Shown here: piece by piece, positions 55,601 to 64,000 of the stretch
Layout of the letters: the number at the start of each line of letters is the position of its first letter
How positions within the stretch are numbered: position 1 is the stretch's first letter
Assembly: GCA_013396915.1 (NCBI GenBank)
Contig: VWZL01003401.1
Span: 806,958-870,957, forward strand
Length of the DNA stretch: 64,000 nucleotides
Origin: Stercorarius parasiticus
Taxonomy: Eukaryota; Chordata; Aves; Charadriiformes; Stercorariidae
Reading direction: 5' to 3'
Made by a program: the position numbers and the translations under genes
The notes under the pieces: model-generated
What the model was told of the DNA's origin: nothing
The model's input: the letters and a program-made list of their open reading frames with translations, nothing else
The model's database searches: none

Positions 55601-56216
55601 TTCCCATAAACATAGGATAAAACTGAGGATAACACAAAGTTCACTCTACTATAGTAACAGAAAACAGCAGTCAAAAAGAGGGCAGCACAGAAAGGTGTAT
55701 TGTAATCAGCAGTTGTCTTCCAAGGTTGGCATATCTAATAATTTCTTCATGTTTTAATTTTTTTTAATTTTTAAATTTTAACATTCTATTATATCCAGAG
55801 AGGTGGCAAACAATTGGAGAGGAACAGACCAAATGACTTCGTACGTGCAAAAGCATCAGAGGATGCTGCAATCCCAGAATATGCTTAGGTAACTCAAGAG
55901 CTGGGGAAGGTTTCTGCTACATGGGGGCTGTGCCTGGGATTAGGCACTGAGGCACAGCCTTTGGAAAGGACATCGCTCAAATGGCACAAACCAGCAGTGG
56001 TGTAAAGGAACCTCACTGGTCTGGACAAACCCCCTGAGTTAGCACAGCCCATGCAAAAACCAAGCATTAAAAGTAAGAGTACTCTGAATTCATTCTCAAC
56101 AAGTGCAATCACAGATCAGATTCATGCCTTCCCTGGAAGCTGACATTTGGAATTTACATTTATCCCTTAACTGCTTATGTGGAAATAATGAAAAACACCA
56201 AAACGAAACTCAGAAA
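52678..56216. other. Downstream intergenic DNA
   Basis: No gene recognised. It includes a minus-strand AGTGAAAGT PRDM1-like core (54174-54182) and the T8/A17 palindrome listed separately. Confidence 0.5.
54939..54963. repeat. T8/A17 homopolymer junction
   Basis: T8 meets A17 with no spacer, making a perfect 16-base palindrome preceded by a (TTTC)n stretch. It is a simple repeat; the length may be inexact. Confidence 0.85.
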
Positions 56217-56586
56217 TCATAGAATCATAGAATGGTTCAGGTTAGAAGGGACCTTAAAGATCATCTAGTTCCAGCCCCCCTGCCATGGGCAGGGACACCT
56301 CCCACTAGACCAGGCTGCTCAAAGCCCCTTCCAGCCTGGCCTTGAACACTTCCAGCGATGGGGCATCCACAGCTTCTCTGGGCAACCTGTTCCAGTGCCT
56401 CACCACCCTCACGGTAAAGAATTTCTTCCTAATACCTAATCTAAATCTCCCCCCTTTCAGTTGGAAACCGTTACCCGTTGTCCTATCGCTCCACTCCCTG
56501 ATAAAGAGTCCCTCTCCATCTTTCCTGTAGGCCCCCTTTAGGTACTGGAAATCAACCCAAATTCTCTTTGCACTCCAACTAGGCAT
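56217..56586 (-). mobile_element. CR1 LINE, 5'-truncated 3' end (copy 2)
   Basis: The + strand begins TCATAGAATCATAGAATGG and continues GTTAGAAGGGACCTTAAAG, the inverted CR1 3' end. The minus strand (56586-56305) reads the C-terminal end of CR1 ORF2: [34 protein letters not shown] and DAPSLEVFKARL, up to a stop. The reading frame is intact over this remnant, suggesting a fairly young insertion, but everything upstream is missing. It is a LINE remnant and not a host gene. Confidence 0.94.
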
Positions 56587-59500
56587 ATCCTAAACCCTGG
56601 GTGGAGAGAGAGGGAACCAGCGCTGTCTTTTTCTTGTTCAGATACCAATGCCCCAGAGCATACTGAAAGCAATTATTTCCATCTGCCACACACAACCCAG
56701 GAACCTGAAAATTGTTCTGCTAGTAGAAATCTAACACACCAGTGAGTAACCAGAAGCAACCGACTGCTTTTGTTTGTGAATGGTCACAATGTTCTGGAGA
56801 TGACACAAGTGCAGTTCACTGTTCTGCTACGCCTGGTAGGGTGGGTGTTTATTACTGGTCTCCAGAGCGAGTAGTATATCAAGCAGCAGGTGGAAGAGAA
56901 CAGAAGTACTTAAAATGCTGACCCACTGCAGAAATTACTCTCTCCTTTCAGTCTGCATTTGAAAAGGATTAGACTAGTCAATTTTTCCCCTTCTTTTGAG
57001 GAAAAGCTGGTAATGACCCAATTAACTACTTGCAGAAAGATAACTGCTTTGAGATTATGAAGCTCTTTATGCAAACAGCCACCGTTTGCAATAAAAAGTA
57101 ATTTCAGAATAAATGTGTAGGACTTCATCAGGTACAAACATCAGTTTAAGTAGTGCCGTTGCCATAGTTCAGCCCATAAAATCCCCAGGTATTTAGCTGG
57201 TCACTGATACTGAGATGATCGACCACTATCAACGAGAGCAGAGATGTCACTCCATCAGCACACCAGCCCTGCCCCTCATTTCTATACATCTGACTTTTAA
57301 GCTGCTGCATCCGCATGTCTGCACCACCCATCCCCCTTTCCAACAGGAGCACAGTGCTGGGTGGGGAGGAGAAGGGCAAGGGAAACTAGCTGTCAGCATC
57401 ATTTCTGGGGCCATTTAAGCCCTAACTATGTGCTAAAAAAAAAGACCAGGCCAGTCTCTTTGTGCAAAACACTCCAGGAAAAGCAAAGTGTTATTATCTG
57501 AAGGCACAACTTAACCTTTGAACAGCGTGCTAGTTTTCTTCTTAAGCATGAATATAGGACTATATACACCCATATCTCTGTCTTCCATAGCATGGTGAAC
57601 AGCTATGAACGTTGTATCTTGATCAAAAGGCCAAGGACAGCTAAGCAGATTCCAAATCATTGCAAGACATAAGCATGGGAAAGAAGGAAACAGGTGACCT
57701 TTCTTCAAATGACATGGATGAAGTCTGGTACCTGGCTTTCTATACCCAGGCATAGACTCTGGACGCACCCGAATTGTCAGTCACCCAAGCTACGTGGTGC
57801 GACCAGCCAATCCTCAGCAGTTAAGACTCAGTCCCATGCACAGAAGACGAGCTCAGATTTGAGTTACCTGTCAAAGAGCAAGTTGCTGGTTTAGCAGGAC
57901 TAGCAGAATTTTAAATTAAAGATAAGATCGCACACTTCTTTTTCTTTTAAGAGCAGAGTTTCAGTAGCAAATGCATAAAGCAAAGCTCGCGTGTTTGCTT
58001 GAAAAGAGATTTTAAGGGATGAAAAATCTGCAGTTACTAAAGTTGTCACAGTATTCCCCATGAATTTCTCAATCACTGAGGACTGGACTGGCTAGAAGCA
58101 GACAGGCTAGGCAGCCACTCTCCCATTGTTAAAATAATTGGGATGTCTCAAGATTCTCAATTAAGATAACAAAGTAACTCTTGTGGTCTGATCTTGTTGA
58201 AATATTTTGGATACTCTCTGTTTCCGACAGTCCAAGGAATTCTATTATTTTGTTTGACAAAAGAGGCAAAACTAGTAGATCTGCAAGATGGCTCCCCACA
58301 TAATCACCCTCCGAGTCAGATCAAAGAGGAGCTCTGTCTCAGACTGCAATATTCATCCCCCTCTTATTATTTATTAGGAGATGCATTTGCCAGACACAGT
58401 ATTTTCCAGAAGGGAAAGTAAGATCCAGAATCTAAAATACTAGGAATGCTGCCTCCCCCTAACCATACAGACTAACCTCAGCCTTATCAAAGCAGTTGAG
58501 AAAATCTGAGGGTGCTGCATTGCATTGGTTCAAATTAAACAAGCCAAGCAAAAGATTTTTTAGATTTTATTTATGAGATGTGAAAAAGTTGCCTTCTACT
58601 CTCCAAACCATAGTGCTAAATACCAAAGACACTGTGAAAGGGGCGCCTCTATTATTCAAAAAATATTTGTGTGCTTTTGGTAGATTAATTGCATTTAACA
58701 TTTTGGTTAAACACACAAACAAGCACAGCTTTTTGTTGTTGCTTCGAATGAAGCCAGAAAGAGAACAAAAGGCATTCAACTGAACCAATTTAGGTTTATA
58801 AACATATTAATTTTAAGAGCGCTATGTGTACACTTAAAATGAATTTAAAGCAGTCAACCTTTGCAGTATGATGCCCAGTTTCGCTGTATCCAAATAATCC
58901 ATAAATCCAGATGCAAGTTGTCACAGACACTTCTTTGGAGAGCTCGCAAAGTTAAAAGTCAATGTTTCCTATTAATTAATAATTGTTTTCAGCTGTTTTG
59001 GCAAGTGATTAAAACAAAGTGTCTGCCTTTAATGTTACAATATAAAAGTTTTCTTCTTTAGAGGCCTAAGCACCAAGCGGGAATTACCTCATTTGCAGGA
59101 AGGTGTCATACTTGATTGCTTGGAACATTTGTAAGCAAATATGAAGAGATATTGTACCTGCCAGCGCAACGATTTCCGTACTGCGTCCATTAAAACTACC
59201 CACTGAGCAGTTTCAGAGGAGCATCAGCTGAGATAATTAAAACAGTACTTCTCATGTTAATGGCGTGCCATGCTATGAAGGACTCGTCACAAAAAGAAAC
59301 CCTATGGGCTGTGCATCATTTACCAAACCGTGCCGTCTTGTGAATTCAGTCACATGCCCTTTAAACTTTGCTCCGCAAAGCATGACAGCACCTGACCCTT
59401 CTGAGCTCCAAACCATCACCAAGACAGTACTCACAGGCTCGCTCCATCTATCAGCCGATGGTTCAACATAACCGCAGTTGTGACCAGCGCCTGCTCCACA

Positions 59501-62500
59501 GCAGGGTTAGACTCGGCTTTGAGAAGGACCTTCTGCCACAAGTAGCCTTCTAAGCATCATCTTTTCTTCCCAAACTTCTGCCAATTCATTCTGCCAGTAA
59601 AACTGAAATAACAGTTCTCCTGGAAGCCGAATTTCCGCATCCCTTTAAAGGAAGGACAGCAGATTTCATGGCACAAGCTGAGAAACTCTGCTTGCAACCT
59701 GGAAGGTACTGACATTAACATAAGCAGCAGTAAGATCCCTAGTCACCATCCCTATCTGGAGACCGGACAACTCATTGAGAAAACTTTCTCTTCTGCTGCA
59801 TCGAGACGCTTGTGAAGTGATGAAAAGTGCAGGACTTGAGCTCCTTCCTTTCTGGTACATCATGGGAGCTGCTGCTAGCTCCTCCTAGCTCTTGGCTTCT
59901 GCCTCTGGTTTAAAAAACTTTTAAGATATTCTTCCTTTGTTGAGGTAGGATTTTTTTTAAACCAAATAGCACGCTTTATCTCTGCAAGGCAATGAATCCA
60001 GATAAAGCTGCAGACTGTGCTGAGCAAGCAATAATGCTGCTGTGCTCAGGGAGTGTATTAGCGACAGAATTCAGAAGAACCACACTCTGGTTTAGGTCAA
60101 CCCTTATTTTGGGGAAGGAGATTTTTCTACTGGTACAACACCCTTACTACAGGATCGGAATGGCAGAGGGATACCTCAGCGCTCCAGGCAAACAGTGACC
60201 CACCAAAACACTCAACAGAAAGACAGCACAAGCAGGAGCGTTCTCTTGTTCCCGTGATCCTACTTGCCATTGCAAAATAAATTCAAATAATTCTCAGGAA
60301 CTTTCCAGCCACACCATTCACTCTTAATTGCATCTTGTTGCACAGTGAAATGAAATAAAAATCCCAGCCACTGATTTGCTTCAAATAGTTAGCACCAATG
60401 CTAGTCAGTGAAACGATCCCTGAAAGCCCGGTTTGATATCAATAACAAAATCACTCAGAAGAAATCCTGCAGGTAAAGATGACCACTGAGATTCATTACT
60501 ATGCACCTGTGGTTACAGAGCATCCGGCAAATCCACAGTAATTATTCATCCTCATGTTCTCCCTCACCGGCCAGTGGCAGAGAAAGCACCCTGCTGCTCT
60601 CAGAGACACAAGCAACCTGTTTACCCTGGGACAACAGGAGGTAAAAGTTGCCTATCTCGGGGCAGCTCTGAAAAGCTCACACCCTTGTTTATTATGTGGC
60701 AACTGCGGCACATGCCCATACGTTAAGATGTTAAGGATCTTCTCCTTTATCGATGGTATCCGCATCCATTTCAGCACAGTGCCTTACAACCCATTAGGAT
60801 CAAAGCAGAACACCTAAATATGTTACAGTTCATTTCAAGTATATATTAAAGATGAAGAATGCGGTTATATCCCATCCAGACAATACCTTGCAGCAAAGAT
60901 CTACTTGCTGATGCTGCACACACAATGCCTTTGATTATTTCAGCATCTTCTAATGATGAAGAATAAACTCCCTTTAAAAAATAAACATTTTTTTTTCCTG
61001 AACTCTCAAGCCTCCTGATACCATCAAATGGTGTTTTGGAATAAGAGCCGCATGTGGTTTTGAAGCACTGTTAATTGCCTGCAGTGACACAAGCAAGGAT
61101 TGACTTGGGTGCGGGCAGGGAGAGGGGAGTTGTGCAATAGGCCTCTTCCATACGCCATCACACAATCTCGATCAGGTTTGATTTCTGAAAGTATACAGAA
61201 AGCTGATTACACAGAGACAGCAAAACAAGTGTGAACGAAGGTAGGTATCAGCCTTTGTGGATACTTCCACTTACCTGAGTGCCAATTTTTAAAGAGAATT
61301 TCATTTACACCTGGAGCGGTTACCCCAGACCAAGTCTCTGTTAGAGGTGTGGCTCAAAAACCTGAAAGACCTAAATTTCAGAGCCCCCTGAAATGACAGT
61401 TGAAGAATTAATCATTATTTTATATTATGTAGCTATAATTCACCTGCTTCATGGTTCAAAGCATGCCACAAAAAAAAGGAAAGGCTCCATTATGGAAAAT
61501 TGTGGCATCTAGTCTGGGGAAGGAGGGAGGGAAGAATGCAAGTAGGAAGGCTTCAGGGGACTGAAATATTTTGCCCCACGCTCCCAAAAGACACTGAACT
61601 GAACCTGATTTATGGAGGCCAGAGGGGACACAACTCCTGCTCCACCTCCCTGAGGAAGCCAATCACAGCAGAACCCTTGAATGCATTCAAGTTTCAGTAA
61701 GAGATAAAATAAAGACCAAATAGTTCCTCTTATTGGCATATTAATTAAAATATCACAATATATTTCAAGGTAATGGTAAGCTGGCCCATTAGGATTGTGC
61801 CTTCTTACCATCAAAATAATTGAATGCACAACCAGAAGCAGGACATCACTAATTTCACTAAAAACTGACATTATGATTTCTTAGTGAAGGACATTCGAGC
61901 AATAAATTAAGCTGATTTTTTTTTTTTAATTGCTATTATGGCTATTGTTCCAGTCATTTCCTCAACAGCTGTCAAGTATAAATTTATATACAATAAAACA
62001 AAACTGGACCGTCTCCATAAGGGAGCAGATCCCCCAAATCGGTGGAGAAACTGCCTGGGTGGTTCAGCAAAAACACGCCTCAGCAGAAAGGTAAAAGTCC
62101 TTCTTGTGTCTTCCTATTGATGGCTGTCAAGACGTAAAGTGCAGAAATGCTGATGATTAAGAATCACACGTCCTTTTTCTCCTGCCTATACAGACCGATT
62201 ATGAATATCGACATATTTTTCTACAACTAAGCCCAATACAATGGAATCTTATTCTGACTGGAAAATGAAACAGAAAAGGCTTGTGACCAAAACTGGGTTT
62301 GGTATTTATCCCACACGTTGAAAATGTATTCTGCTGTTCTCTACGAAACATTCATAACAGTATAAAGCAAAACTTCAGAACCACGAAACAGCAATTTTCG
62401 TGACACAAAGGTGCTCGAGTGACTCCATCAGCCGTACCCTGAATAAAAGAGGCAATGCCGGCGACTCGGCTCTCCACAGCGCGACGTATGAAAACAGCAA

Positions 62501-64000
62501 GGAGAAGCGCCTGTGCAAACCCTGCCACCATTTTGTGCAGGGCTTCCCGACACCTGGAGGCCCAGGCCTCGGAGATGCTGCAGAGGAAGAAGCTCTGAAA
62601 CAATTCATGTAAATAAAGGCCTTCTGAAGCAACATGCTACAAGAACAAAAGTAAATAGACCCTTTCAAGCACAGTGGCTCGCTCCAAGGAGAAGGCAGCT
62701 ATGGCAGACGGCGACACCAGAGGTGCCAGACGTTTGGCTTCGCAGGTGACAGCCGGTGCACCGCCCCGTTCATGGAGAGGACGGAAAGGAAAGCACAGGG
62801 TGGGAGCTGCAAAGATGATGAGTGAACGAGAAACCCGGGCGAGATCAAGAATCCAGCTCTGTCATTTCACTCCCCACGAAGTGTTTTTTTTTCTCTCGAG
62901 CCCCACCTTCACTGTTTCCCTCTGCCCTCCTCCTCCGCACCTCGCTCTCGCTGTTTTCCTACAGGCCTACCCAGTTTGCGGTAAGAGCCAGCAGAAACGA
63001 ACTCACGCCTCAGATGTCGAAGGAGAAGCCGTGCGAGAAGGGTCATGGAGTCCTCTGGCGACGGGGACATCAGTCACCCTCACCTCAAGGGCGAGACGGG
63101 GGCCGGAGGGACCAGGGGGGGCAGGTCCAGCCTCACCTCCCCTCAGCTGAGGCTGAGGATCAGCTAGAAAAAGAGAAGCTGCAAATTAAAAAAAAAAAGA
63201 GCTTGCAAGTAAGGGACAGAACTCGTAAGATAAAATTGCGGCGGTGGAAACAGTGAACAAGCCGTACAGAACTTCCTGGGTCATGCCGGTACTTCGGGGT
63301 GCGAGGGCTGCTCCCACCGCCTGGTCTCTGCCTCCTATTTGCCTCGTACGGACTTGGATAAACTCTCAAATGCAGGAACGCCAGCTTATTTTGCTAATTT
63401 TGAACTGTGGAAAAAAAAATCTAGTGAGAGTGTGTGTACATATGACTGGTGGAAATCAAACCTCTGAAGTGCAGATGACTTTAATTATAGCTAGAAGAGC
63501 ACCTAAGGTGCAAGTTTCAGCCAGATAGTTTCCATTCTGATCTGCAGTTCTGTAGAGATGAAAATAGCCTCTCTCTAGCTGAAAAAATTACAAATTGTCT
63601 TTTTTATGGCAGTGGGGACGCCACGGACCCTCTGCAACAAAATCTCAATATACGCAAGGAGAAATTATACACATATTCTGCATGAAATAGGCATCACCAG
63701 CTTTTCGTACGTGCACTCTCTCCACACGCCTCTCACTGTAAGGCACCCACTGCAGGGAGAGGATTAGTAAACAACGCTATGGATTTTTATTATTTCCCCC
63801 CCTGCCCCTCCCCAGCCTGGTTTTCTTTGAAAGAGGACCTGACTTCTAGGAGCTTTTAAGACGTGCATGTGAACTTGCAAAACGCATTCGACAAAGTCTA
63901 GAAGTGATCCTCCAGGTTCTGGCAGATACAGACTATATCACGTATCGGCTTTACCCTTTCCACTGTACAACACTCACAATTACTGTGAATGCCAAGATGA
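56587..64000. other. Downstream intergenic DNA to window end
   Basis: No gene recognised. Most is AT-rich with short open frames. A moderately GC-rich stretch lies at about 62.4-63.35 kb. I looked on the minus strand for ATG5, the next gene in mammals, and found no exon resembling its known protein. The sequence ends within ordinary noncoding DNA. Confidence 0.5.

Noticed and set aside
62674..63150. 158-codon plus-strand open frame near the window end
   Set aside because: Arg/Pro/Ser-rich with no motif; explained by raised GC content.
36329..64000. ATG5 as the expected convergent neighbour
   Set aside because: No exon resembling ATG5 was recognised on the minus strand. In mammals its 3' end is tens of kb away, so it probably lies beyond this window.
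1..64000. CRISPR arrays, bacterial-type operons, tRNA or rRNA genes
   Set aside because: No regularly spaced direct repeats, no operon-like gene packing, and no combined A-box and B-box or rRNA sequence was seen. The window is vertebrate genomic DNA.

Overview
The window is vertebrate nuclear DNA carrying one recognisable protein-coding gene, the complete coding region of PRDM1 (BLIMP-1), on the + strand. A bird is the most likely source. Both identifiable transposon copies are CR1 LINE 3' ends with the (CATAGAAT)-type tail typical of sauropsid genomes, and the introns are short (0.3-7.8 kb). A turtle or crocodilian cannot be excluded from sequence alone. There are two assembly flaws: a 162-base N gap at 14657-14818 and one N inside a G homopolymer at 5216.

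Layout. Bases 1 to about 13.3 kb are upstream intergenic DNA with no supportable gene but several candidate regulatory motifs: an ISRE/PRDM1-like element, a SOX/OTX cluster, an NF-E2/MARE site and simple repeats. A CpG-rich promoter with a likely noncoding first exon lies at about 13.34-14.33 kb. Coding exons 2-7 are at 15519-15767, 22482-22601, 25774-26026, 33800-34908, 35213-35341 and 35753-36328. From the ATG at 15585 they encode 789 residues with every splice junction in phase, matching the length of the mammalian isoform that starts MKMD. A 3' UTR of about 1.5 kb follows, ending near the AATAAA at 37838. Bases 37.9-64 kb are downstream intergenic DNA with two CR1 fragments, a minisatellite and no recognisable exon. 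In mammals ATG5 is the next gene, in convergent orientation, but no ATG5 exon was recognised here.

The product is a transcriptional repressor: a PR/SET domain (residues about 47-168), a long Pro/Ser-rich middle, four C2H2 fingers plus a C2HC fifth finger (539-674), an acidic stretch and a C-terminal VKQE sumoylation motif. The noncoding sequence fits a heavily regulated gene. It holds AP-1 and MARE motifs (for BACH2/MAF/AP-1 type factors), ISRE/PRDM1 motifs upstream and in intron 4, seed matches for miR-125, miR-30, miR-9 and let-7 in the 3' UTR, upstream ORFs in the leader, and two GC-rich intronic patches each followed by a consensus splice donor, which may be alternative first exons. No wholly new biological system was found; the regulatory observations are the most useful leads.
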